Origin: Ectocarpus siliculosus
Lineage: Eukaryota > Sar > Phaeophyceae > Ectocarpales > Ectocarpaceae
Length of the DNA stretch: 64,000 nucleotides
Assembly (NCBI GenBank): GCA_000310025.1
Contig: FN648938.1
Coordinates: forward strand, 137,937 to 201,936
Reading direction: 5' to 3'
Below are positions 45,981-57,000 of the stretch, piece after piece. The number at the start of each line of letters is the position of its first letter. Within the stretch, counting starts at the first letter, position 1. The translations under genes and the position numbers were made by a program. The notes beneath the pieces are model-generated. The model was not told the DNA's origin. It saw only the letters and a program-made list of their open reading frames with translations, and did no database searches.

Positions 45981-48382
45981 TTTCTTCCAGGAGTAGCCAG
46001 TCTTGTTACCTGTGCACGACTGTGCGTGTATATATCATGTGATATAAACTAACAGGATTTCGATGGTGTCGTGACACATTTCTTACTGTTAGCGTGGAAA
46101 AGATGGTATGTAGTGTAGACTATGTGAGCTCGAAAAAAGTTTTTAGCGTGCGTAGAGACCGTAAAACTAGCGTATCTATGCGGCGTCGGCTCATGAGATA
46201 CCTCCTGCGGCCGGACGAAGGGAATTTGAACGCGACGCCACCTCGCCTTCATCTGTCGCACGCATTGGTTGCTGCTGCCGACGAACAGGGCGACAAATAT
46301 AAGTGCCTGCCGCTGTATCTATCTCAGCAATCACTAAACACCACAGCGAGCGGTTCACGACAATGGTATACAAAGAGGTGTTCAACCGCTGTAGACTAAA
46401 TCATCCAGGTAGTGCTGAACATTGCTGCTGTAGCTTGCAGTGGCAACGCGCGCGCTCAAAAATGACCCGCGACCATGCGCCAACCTCTCTGGCATGCGTT
46501 CGTTGCTGCTGCCGAACTACGCCGCACATGTTATGTGTGTCTCCTGCTTGGTGCTACCCACATCGATAGCTACCACACAGGTTTTCAGAAAGGTGTTCTA
46601 CTGCAATAAATACTTCAAACACTGCTGGATTTTGCTGCTGTTGCGTGCAGTGATGTTCCCCAACAGGATGTGCTCGCTGCTTCGTTATACACGAACAACT
46701 TTGTTGTGCCAACACTCTCCTGCTGCCAGCTGTCCATTTGCTCTTTGCCTCCGTGTACGTTCGATGTCCACTAGAATATTTCGTTATTTTCTTCGACGGA
46801 AACTTAGAGTAACTTCCACGAAATTTGAAGAAACACCCTGTGTTCAGAATTTTCTCCCGTCGCACAGTGAACCTCATTCCACACCGTCGCCAGTCCCTGG
46901 GACTCGACACTGCTACCCTATACGCTTTCGGGGGTGCCATTTCGTGCACTTGAGCGCATCCTCCCACCGTTTGTGGATCATGACGGGCCCATTTCTTCCT
47001 ACCCATGAATGACCCGAACGGTAGCGTTTGGGATGATATCGCCAACGAGCGACGAAAGAACGCCAGGAACGCCAGGAACGCCACGAACCGCAAGTATCGG
47101 GCACCCAAGCCACGGTCATCAACTCATTTCCCCATACGTGGGGCCTCAACGCTTTGTCTTATGTGTTCAATTCGTTTCGTTTTTATGTGTTCTACAGCTT
47201 TCCTTTTTATTGCGTCTGGGATACGACTTTCTTCTTTACGTTGCCGTCCTCACCCCAAGTTGGGGGTTCGTGCTTTCTTGCGGGGGAGCTCCTTCATTAT
47301 TTCAAGGGCTGCTGCATTATTTGCATTTCGGACTTCGCTTTCGATCACTCGGTCGTGACACTTTCATCTTCTCCTTTCCTTTTCGACTTCCTTTCGTTTC
47401 GTGAAGGTGGTGCGTTCGGGTGGTGCGTCTCTCTGTTTTTGCCGTTGTTCTTTTCCGGGGGTCTTCCGTTTGTTTGTACAACAATTAGACGCAATGCAAG
47501 TACGATTGCCATGACATTTCCACAGATGTGTGTACTTCCTGTACATTCACGTAGGACCACTGCGACGAATCTGCGTGCTGTGCACTAGCGAATGCGCGTA
47601 TTCATGTTACATCGAAGACATTTTATTCAAGATACTATGTTGCGGTGCACACAGACGTCGGTTCTGCCGACATCGCTGCCGGCGGCCCTGCAACCGCCAC
47701 TCCCACGGACGGATCAACATCGTCGCAAATTTCATCCGCACCGCAACGCCGCCGGTGACAACGGCCCCTTGACTACTGTCACTTTCATACAGCGTCGTCT
47801 TTTCCTCATTCCCTCCTCCAAACTGTTCCCACCCCCCGTCTCCCGTCCGCTTTACGTTTAGGGATCGGGCATCGACCTTTACACGGGTTATGTAGGTCAC
47901 GATACATGATTTCAGTGCTTTTCATATCTTGGAGTCTCATCAATCCACGGGTATAGATGGGGCTATAGACTACAGTATGGCTTTGGAGGGATTAGGATAC
48001 GTAACAATATTCTTCGTCGACACCCAACAATCCGTGTCAGCTACTGTTACGGCTGCTGAAACTCGACGCCAGCTGCATGCCCTCGGGAAGCGTTTGCTGC
48101 CTGCTTTCCAGTTCATGTGCAGCACTGTGGTGGGCGTTGGGGGGAACTGACCTGGAGATGCAGCTGGTAAAGCGCCTGGAATAGGACCGCCACGGAGAGG
48201 ATGATTCCAACCGAGCCGAAAATCACATGGGCCTTGATCGGAACACACGAGTCGCTCCCCAGGATATTGTGGTCGGCCCAGCTATCGTCTTCGCAGATAC
48301 AGGAACAAGAAGTACCACCGTTGCTCATCACGGTTGTACCTGTGCCTCCCCAAACGAAGGTATGACAGCCCTGGACGCACAT
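43949..48382 (-). CDS. seven-span membrane protein with short Cys-rich outer domain, copy 2
   Basis: Exons 48382-48152, 45606-45250 and 44860-43949 are all in phase 0 and give 499 aa. Exons 1 and 2 have exactly the lengths of copy 1 (231 and 357 nt). Exon 3 reads 12 codons further because the copy-1 stop is a Ser-Glu run here, ending PPCRGV. All six outer Cys and the seven spans are kept. Relative to copy 1, exon 2 differs by one residue (Val to Phe near 185). The outer domain differs at 10, 17, 19, 21 and 22, and exon 3 at a dozen or more sites, mostly in the inner loop. The first intron (2.5 kb) is unrelated to that of copy 1 in its middle. The gene is divergent from the SnoaL-like gene, 532 bp between starts, so a shared promoter is likely. 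Confidence 0.72.
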
Positions 48383-49150
48383 GGTTCCCCAGGCTTTATG
48401 GGTGTAGCGTTTGCAACTCGCAACCAAGACAGATGCTTGGCCCCCTGGTTTATTCCGCTGCCGGAAACCGCTCGAAACCAGAGCCCGAGAAGTCACACCG
48501 CGTTGACGTTACGCATGTCATGTTTTTGTGTCAGTGCTGTTGTTGTATAATCTACTAAACACACCAACGTTGATTGATTGTTGATTTGTATGAGGTGTAT
48601 GTTGTACTCGTGCCACATTAGCTCCTCAGCATAGAGGTATTAGCGTATCAGCTAATTGTAAAACCTTCAAGAAGACGAACAGGCGGGTGAACCAAGGTGA
48701 ACCAAGATGAACCGTAACTTACCACCGGGGACACGGGGCACGGGGCCCCCGTGCCACGGGGCCGTCGGGGGGCACCGCCGGCTGAAGAACCTACCAGAAC
48801 CAGCACGTCCCTTGATCTTCACATGTGTTGCAGCATTCAGTGCAGATTTGTCCCTCTGTTGACTTCCCTCATCCCTCTCACGCGTGTGCGCCGCTTTTGC
48901 TCTTACCCGAAACCATGTTTTCTCCCGTACGCATCGCTACGACTACCGCCACTGCCGTGCTCCTCTGGGCGGTTCCAACCCTCGGGTTCTTCGCCCCCCA
49001 GGCTCCATTTGCGTCCGCTCCCCATGCGCGTTCGCTTCCTCGCAGAGGCGCGACTACCTCTCCCACCATGGCGTACGCTCCTTCAACCGTACAGGACGCG
49101 TGGGACAACCACTTCGCCGCGTTTGCTGCGCACGATGTGAGTGAGCAGCA
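47890..49150. repeat. segmental duplication, right copy, part 2
   Basis: Direct repeat of 37840-39430 with exon 1 of the seven-span gene, the intergenic promoter region and exon 1 of the SnoaL-like gene. It carries CACGGGGCC repeats near 48730-48765 that the left copy lacks. Confidence 0.85.
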
Positions 49151-52062
49151 CCCTATCTTTGTAGGGCGTTTATTTGGTGAACCGCGAGCGTCCTGCACAT
49201 GTTAACGGGCACACAAAAAAAAATCCCGGGACCCCCACTTCACTTTTTTCATTTTGGGCCCGCCGAGAGGGGGGGGGGGGGTCTTTTATACTCCAGTAAA
49301 ACGAAATATACTAGGTCGTATATACCTCAGTAAAACGAAATATAGGTAGGATTTTACTAGCTGTAGTTGCATACAAACTTCTTACTGTGGGTTGATACCT
49401 CTGGATTGTATAGGGTTGACAGCAGTAGATATGTAATACATTGAACCAATACACTTTAACACACATATGTAGTTCTTCCAAACCAGCACAACACCGCAAC
49501 ATACGGTCGCGCAGAACCCCATTAGCAGGAAGGTGACTCACCGGGGATGGATGAATGTATCGTTTCGCCTGTTTTTCGTGACTCGGGATATCTTTCGCTG
49601 GCGGAAGCTCACGCTTCCTTCTCAGGGGCACGCAGGGGGATCGTCGGTACATTTTCCGCGCACGCCCGAGGACCACCAGTCACCCGCGGCGATTGTGCTT
49701 GACGCCCAAAGTTAAGAAAACTGGCTCTATACCCCAGCGATGTGTTCCGTGTGAAGAAAGCTTTCGCAAGAAATACACAAAACACTGCTTTGCATAGTAA
49801 GACATGGAAGACTTTTGCTTTGATTTCTGCGCATCGCACACAAGTACCACAGACCATGGGCAACACGAATACATATGAACGAGTGATTTATACGCAGTGG
49901 ATTGCAGCAAGAGGACCTGCAGCAACAAACGTCACTAGCCTACATAGAACGCTGACCAGCAGGGCGCAGGTCACCCGACGCTCTCTCACACAAATAATCA
50001 ACAACTCCCCAGTTAAACCCACTTTCAACCATAAACGTCAACCTCCGACGGTACTCGATCCTCCTATTGTCCACGTCATTACTCTGCATGCCCTTACTTG
50101 ACTGAAAATTAACCAGGGTTGAGCCTATGTTGTGAGATTTACACGCGTAGCAATCCCTGAAGGCCCTCATGAAATCTAACTTGTATATTGTTCCTTGTTC
50201 CTCTCTTAGCAGTGATGTTGCCTTGCGTTCGGAATAAACTAGACAGAGGAGGGGAACGCATCTCTCCTTGCAGGGAGGGGCTGCTATGGTAATATCCCCT
50301 CTTTGATAACAATCCTAAGCAGTTGCAGTTCCCGCCAGAACTTAAATATCTTGACTAGAAGTGCAGTTCAGGTCCTTGTACTAAAATCCCGTAACACGTA
50401 GCCCTGCTCACAGACCCAAACGCTGTCGAGTCAATTCCTTCACACCACCCCGTAACATACATTTAAACTGTGGCTCAAGTCTTAAATTTTCTTACGAAAA
50501 CTGGGATTTTCTTACGAAAACTGGGGCTGACTTATTGCACGACAATCTTTGTCTTTTTGGGACCCCAGAAAACCGAACCGAGACATCCGAACCAACACGC
50601 CAACACGCCTCCAGGGTGGTACAACAAGAACCAACTACATAAGTAGGTCTGGGAGATGTTCCGAATTCCTCCGTTCACAATAAAATCCAGTTTATTCTGT
50701 CTTCGAAAACAAACTTTCATTTTGGTTGTATGTTTCCTTGCCATCTATCGCACTCAACGCGCAACAGGTGTTCGCGTATTGGGTGCAGGACCACCCTCAT
50801 TGTTGTATGTACGTTTCTGGCTTCTCTCTTTGGGGGGGCAGAGCGACCCACTCCTTGTTACATGGCTTATTTTTTGCTTGCCCCCCGAAAACTGGCTCTC
50901 TTGGTGGACTAGACCAATACTCCAATACACGAAGTATCTTTATGTGTGCGCACAATTGCGGTAACACGCATCAAGGGGCCGCAAGGATGAATGAGGATCA
51001 GTCCATGTGCAGGGCTCACTGGGATGGGGACGCGGGTATTTGTCAGGGTGACGAACAAGAGTAATACTACTGCTGCACAGCAGTGGTGAGAGCAGAGCAG
51101 TGATGTCTCTCTGACAGCAACCTGCTGGCACAATGGTTTTCTCTGCTTCGTCCCTGGACGGAGGATACGGCAAGCCCACACCCTAGAAGCGCCAGAGGTG
51201 AAAATGTTCAAGGGGAAGGGCCTCACATGCGCGCCAGATCGATGCCGTAACGGCTTACATCGAGTATCAACCACTATCGCGCACAAAATGGGTAACAATG
51301 ATGTAGAGAAAACATTCACACAGCTGACGGACTTGCTTTTTCGATCCCCATACCGCGAACCACATATACACCTGCCATCACACACGCAAGCACCGAGGCT
51401 CATATTGCTTGATCGTACCGGCTCTGTGCGCTGTCTCTGCTCGCTCTCGCACAGATGGACAGGATCCTGCTAGACTACGATGAGGACAGCGTGGTTACAA
51501 CCTACGACCAGACAGCCGACAGGATATCAGTTTTCAAAGGAGTCGAGGTGCGGAGTCCCCACACGCTTCTCTGCTTCCCGCTTTCAGGGCTGGATTTCTC
51601 CGCGTGCTTGAGCTAGTTTAGCTGCATGCAATGGTGGAACCGCCCGCCCATTCATTGCTTGATGGTGCCGTGAGGAAGGACCGCGCGTCGAGGTTCTCTG
51701 GGCCTCAACATAGGACGAATAGACGTGACGGTTCAAGAACCGGTGCAGCCTTACCCTCTAGACAACGTTCTTCACTTGTTCGTCGTAGTTCCGACCCCTT
51801 CCCCTTCTTCATGCGGTGGCTGATCGACTAACACCTGTCTGTCATGCAGGGAGCCCGTACGCTCTTTGAAGGGCTCTTCGAAGCTTTGTCTGATCAGAGC
51901 GACTTGGCAGCTCCGGTGATCGACGTGTCAGAAGAAAGCAACATGGTGTTCCTTGTCTGGAGATGCCCCGCCTCTGGCTTCCTCGACGCCACGGATACCT
52001 TCACGCACAACGACAAGACCAAGAAGATTAGCCGCCAAAACGTGGCTTACAAGACCGGCTGA
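48915..52062 (+). CDS. SnoaL-like (NTF2-fold) protein with plastid-type leader
   Basis: Three phase-0 exons (48915-49136, 51455-51547, 51850-52062) give 175 aa. The leader MFSPVRIATTTATAVLLWAV ends in PTLGFFAPQAPFAS; a Phe just after a signal-peptide cleavage site is the ASAFAP-type mark of heterokont plastid import. The mature part has the SnoaL-like order: VQDAWDNHFAAFAAHD helix, ILLDYDEDSVVTTYDQ, FKGVEGARTLFEGLFEAL helix, NMVFLVWRCPASGF strand, ATDTFTHND strand, ending NVAYKTG. This fold serves small isomerases, cyclases and binding proteins, often with an Asp/His pair; the substrate cannot be told. The first intron is 2.3 kb. The gene is head to head with copy 2 of the seven-span gene. 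Confidence 0.83.
49286..49350. repeat. 35-bp AT-rich tandem duplication
   Basis: CAGTAAAACGAAATATA occurs twice, at about 49294 and 49331, with similar flanks. It lies in intron 1 of the SnoaL-like gene. Confidence 0.8.
50485..50525. repeat. 20-bp tandem duplication
   Basis: ATTTTCTTACGAAAACTGGG occurs twice in succession in intron 1 of the SnoaL-like gene. Confidence 0.88.
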
Positions 52063-54037
52063 TTTCCTTGCTGGTGGAGTTCCACGTATGAAAGTGGCTG
52101 TGTACATTGGTCTGCATTGAGCTGCGCCCTTCCCCAGCAAGTTCAACGCGGAGAGCATCGTCATAACTTTGATTTGGCCGGTGCGGGGGGGGGCTCCAAT
52201 GCCCCCGCGCCCCTGCCAGAGTTGCCCACCGAGTGTGAGTGCGTGTTTTCGAGAAGAAAAGCTACCATGTCGAAACAAACAAAGCTAGATTGTTTCGAGT
52301 TTGGAGTGGAACTTTTAGGTGATGAATCATGGTTGCCGTCGTCTTTATTGTGCCTACTGAAAATTGATTCAGTTGGTGGCGCAGCCGGCAGGGAACGGTG
52401 CGCAAATGTTGCATGACCTCCATGCTCGTGACAGCCGCGTAGCACATGGGCCGGCGATTCATCGTAGCTGAAAGAGGCGGTGGATATTCCTCTTGTTTTT
52501 TTTTTCTTGCTTTGTCCTTCGGGGCTGGGCTGGTGATATGCAAGCTCCCCACACCTACTGGTGTCATGCAGCTGCCTCTTCTAGGCTTGCTCGTAGATGC
52601 TCGAGGGGGGCGAACATGGTTAGATTCTGGTCTGTGCAGCGCGTATTCTTTAGCTACCCCCAGGGGGCTTTTCCCCCTTTTGGGTATTCTGATTTTGTTT
52701 TGTTCTTTCAGCGCTTGCCGCCCCCGGTCAACTCGAAGCAGAGCGCGGTGGTCAAGACTTGCCTAAAAGAACGGCGCATCATAGGCTGTACTGCGTGTAG
52801 ATCTTGCTGGGGGAGAATACGGACTAGCTAGGTTCCGACATCGAAGCACGTGGAAAAGTCATCGTTCTGCGTGGAGTCGCGCATGTTGAGCGGATGACCT
52901 AGAAAGTGCAGCGGCTGACATCATACCCATTTTTTAGAGACTGGGGCTCTATCGCTTGTCAAATTTTACTGCAAATGGTTCTTGCCTCTTGCGAACTGAT
53001 CCAGCCGGCAGTGAAACACTCAACTTCCGTCGTTGTTCGCCGCTCGCTTGGTCTGTTCGTGAAAGTGTGGGCTCGACAACGCCGCTGTTACGGTGCGATT
53101 CGTGTACAGAGAGTGCACTGCCCAGCGTTATTGCGCGGTTGGGGTCTTAATCTTGTAGCACCCACACGTACTTGAGAGTTTTGTGGGACACATTGCTGGG
53201 CCCCGGCTAGCCCAGGGTCAAATGTACCGGCTCTTCCCTTCATTTTTACCGCGAAAAACGTACCAGCTTGCCCCCCATCCAACCTCGTCGACCCTTCACG
53301 GGGACCTTCGGGATTGCTCTGGGGAGGGAAGACCGAACATTGAGATGTGTGTGGAGCTACTCGTTTTAGGCTGTTCACAACGCATCGTGATTGCGAACGA
53401 ACAGCAGTAGACGGACGCAAAGGACGCATCGTCTCGTGTGGCGTCGTCGGATAAAAAGCTGTGTCCTCCTTAATGAGAGAAAGGGGTGTGTGATGTGCCC
53501 TGGCGGTGACGGATATCTAGGGCCGAAGACCCACACAGGGCGAAGTCGAAGTCTTCCACGCCCAACTGTCGCCGTTCGGTGTTTGTAGCACCTCCTTCCC
53601 CGCTGCCGACGGGGCAGTGGGCTACCGGCGTTCGGTGGTGAAGGTGTTGTAGAATGCCTCGTATAATATGTACATGTGCGCACCCACAGCCATGAAACGC
53701 TACAGGTACTTTGGTTCTTCGCAACGCGTTTCACTACGTCTGAACGCTGTTGGCGACAGTGAGGCCATTAGAGACGGCCCTATGTTCGTGAAGCACAGTC
53801 GACGATCCGTGGGCGAAATCGCTCTCCAAGAGCATCATCACCTCCTTTTCCTGGGACCTGGTCATGTGTGTCTGTCTCGTCTCCACTCGTAACAAAAAAA
53901 AACAGGGGAGGGCGGGGGGAGGATTTCCACAACACCCCACACGACGACACATGGGGAACAAAACGCAGCAGCAAATGTAAAAGTGTACTCCGAAGTAGAG
54001 CCGAAAAAGCCCGCCTGTAATCGAAAACCACCACCAA
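52063..54037. other. region between convergent genes, with a small exon-like duplicate
   Basis: No gene is supported over this 2 kb. At 53805-53850 the minus strand reads EVMMLLESDFAHGS, close to the C-terminus of the next gene (EEATALFESDFADF, near 54041-54080), with GAAATCGCTCTC shared at DNA level. It may be a duplicated end exon, used or dead. Confidence 0.45.
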
Positions 54038-57000
54038 TCAAAAGTCCGCGAAATCGCTCTCAAAGAGCGCCGTCGCCTCCTCAGCGAGGCTCTTGTCGTT
54101 CGTGTCCACAACCTCCCCGCCCCCCACGAGCATGCGGCCCCCCTCTATCGTGTTGCGCGGCCAGCGCAGCGGATCCCCTCTGTGCTCGAGCCCGATGGTA
54201 AAACGACTCAAGGGCCGGTTGTATGCGATGCCTTCGGGGTTGGCGGCTCGGAAAGCGCGCACGTTCTCCCGTTGCTCGCGGCCGGAGAGGGGTGGAAGGG
54301 CGGCGCCTGCTGCAGTGATCTCCTCCGCCGAAAGCATCGCGTCTACCAATCAAACAAAACAAAAATATTAACGGGAAAAGGGGGCAGGAGGGGGATGGGT
54401 ACGAGACAAGATACATACTTCATGACATGAGCTTGTAGTTCTCCAGCACGCAAAAAAGGTGCCCAACCGGGGAGGGGCGTGGAAACGATGATTATATGAT
54501 GGCCGCGGGTTCATCGCCGTCATGATGGCACAGAAGAATGACACTCAGCATCACGCGGATCATGATGACCAAGTAGCATGCAACGGGAAGAGAGGGGCCT
54601 TCCGAGGGGAGACACATGCCGGTCAATAGCGAACGACTTGCAGTTTTCCTCACAGCACGTTGTCAGAAGAACATGATGCCATCGACTTACCCCAGAGTGG
54701 GCTCTGGTGTCCTAGTGGGCTCTAGGTGTCATGTGGTTAATGGTACGATGATCGTGATGGTAGCACACAGGCAGCGGGGTGACACTCGCATATGCAGCAT
54801 GGTTGCAAGCCCTCCGAACTCAGCGTCACTGTAGCAACGCAAACTCTATGGGCACACAACGACCTTATCTGCGATATAAGGTAGCAGTGCCGTATGGATC
54901 AACTCAGCAATGATGTCGGGAAATACGTTGCGATAATCTCTCACCCGAGTCATCGCAGACCAGCCGCCCCCCAGTCCTCTTCCGTATCGCCCCCTCAATC
55001 ACCCTGCCAACGTAGTCATACATCATAAAAGCCAGAGCTTCAAGAAGCTTCTTGTCTTTCGCCTCCTGTGAATCCTGCAGTTCGAGGTAGCTCGCCTGGA
55101 AATAGCGAAGAGGTAGAAAACACAACGTAACGTAGCCGGAGAAACCAGCAAGTCCAACGGAACAAAATTGTGAAAAATATGAAAAAGTAGAGAGGCTAGT
55201 CAAATCGGGACCCGGATTCCAGAACAAAATTGAATTGTCCCCTAAGTTTGGAATGGAAACATAAATTAGGATTTGCCGGGCTCTGGCATACAACTCTGAG
55301 AAGAAAAAGGACAACAACATTAAAACGAAGGGGTTCCGTAGTCTGGGGGCAAGAACAACGGCCAATTGTGGTATCTAGGATTGTTGAGGTGGCCAACCCC
55401 AATCTCAACACAGGCCCATACAGTAGTTTTCCCGGTTTTGCGCAGTTTCTCATTCATCAGTAGCGCGGTCGATACTGACTACAGAAAGAAACGCAACCTT
55501 ACGATCACACCTACAACCGCAACCATATAGTGCGCCATATGAGCCGGGCGTTCGGCCGGCCGCCTCGGAGGCAGCGACTCGGTGTGCGAGATGCCACCAA
55601 GCCCATGCTTTTCGATCAATCTACAAACCATGCGTTATCTCTCTTCCCAGCGCAATGAAGGCCACTCGGCCGGCCTGGCTCCGCACTCGTTGCTCTCACC
55701 AGGAAAGGTCGAGACCCTGGGGGGTGCTTCTTCTTGTCTCCGTGCGGATTGGTCCGGCAGCGCCCCTTCAGAAAGAAAGCCTTCCTGAATTCGAAAAACG
55801 TCTTGACGTAGTCCTCCTCTTCCATGCCAACCGTCCTTTCGTCAGCGAACCTCTGGATCACGGCCGGGGGAAGGAGGGGGGTATGTGCGGGTCCCACCGG
55901 GAAAACGTTACGAAGGCGTGATGGTCTCATTTTGTGCTAAGTAAGCGAGCGGCATCCAAAAAGAGCGAAAGAAAAAAGTGCTGTCGATTCCGTTTAAATA
56001 TCCCATTACATGTAGCGCGCACAGCGGCATGGTGCCCACGAGTGTTTACGCATCTTCTCCCGCCTTGTGGTTGAGGAATACCCGAGAGAGCGTGCACAGG
56101 TTCTCGCCACCGGTGATTTGCGTATCTCGCGTTTGCTAACCCTAACCCAGGCGTGATGAATCCAGAATTACAAAAAAAAAATGATGGCTTCTTGCAAAAA
56201 TATAGGCTTCTGCTGTAGGTGAAGCCAGGACGTGCAAAAATCGATAAACAAAATCGAATGAGACAGATGTATCTTCCCTACACAGTGTATGCAACAAGCG
56301 CAGGGAGGTAAGTTAGTTTAGATTTAAATACCTTGCGATTTTCTATGCGACTGGCCACTTCTTCCTCCTCGGCTGCCCACTCCCTGGCCTCCCCTCCGCC
56401 ATCACCATCGCTCCGCTTGTCTTCCTCGTGCTGTTGCTTGCGGTGCTTGTTCTTTGGCAGGATTTGCTGTTTTTGCCAAGGGGTGGCCTCACTGTGCGTA
56501 ACCCCCGCCATCGCCTTGTCAGCATCGGCGTTGGCGCCCCCACTCGCAGCAGCGCCCTTTCCTGAACTCGCCCCTCCTACCAAGGGTACTGGCGCTGCTA
56601 TCGCTGCTGCTCCTGCACCCCCGCTAGCGATTTCTCCGGTTGGTTCTATACTACTCGCGCCCTTCCCCTTGTTTCTTGCCGGTGCATCGCCGTTGCCATT
56701 GCCCCCTACTCTCATGCCACCTTTGTGAGCAACATCACCATCATCGTCGTCATCATCGTCTTCGTCGTCGTCATCATCATCGTCATCGTCATCCACGTCG
56801 CTCAGGCGCAGGTCCGCCCCCCTCTCCACCTCGCTTTTTGTTCCCCTCTTAGAGTGGGCCTCCTTCCACGCCATGTATTCCCGCATCTTTTCCCGTCGTT
56901 GGTGTGTGACGGTTGTTCCAAAAAATAGCCGGGTACCGAGCCAGCATGTATGCATCCATGTAGGGAAGCGATCGAGAGAAGCACGGAACGGAAGGCGTGC

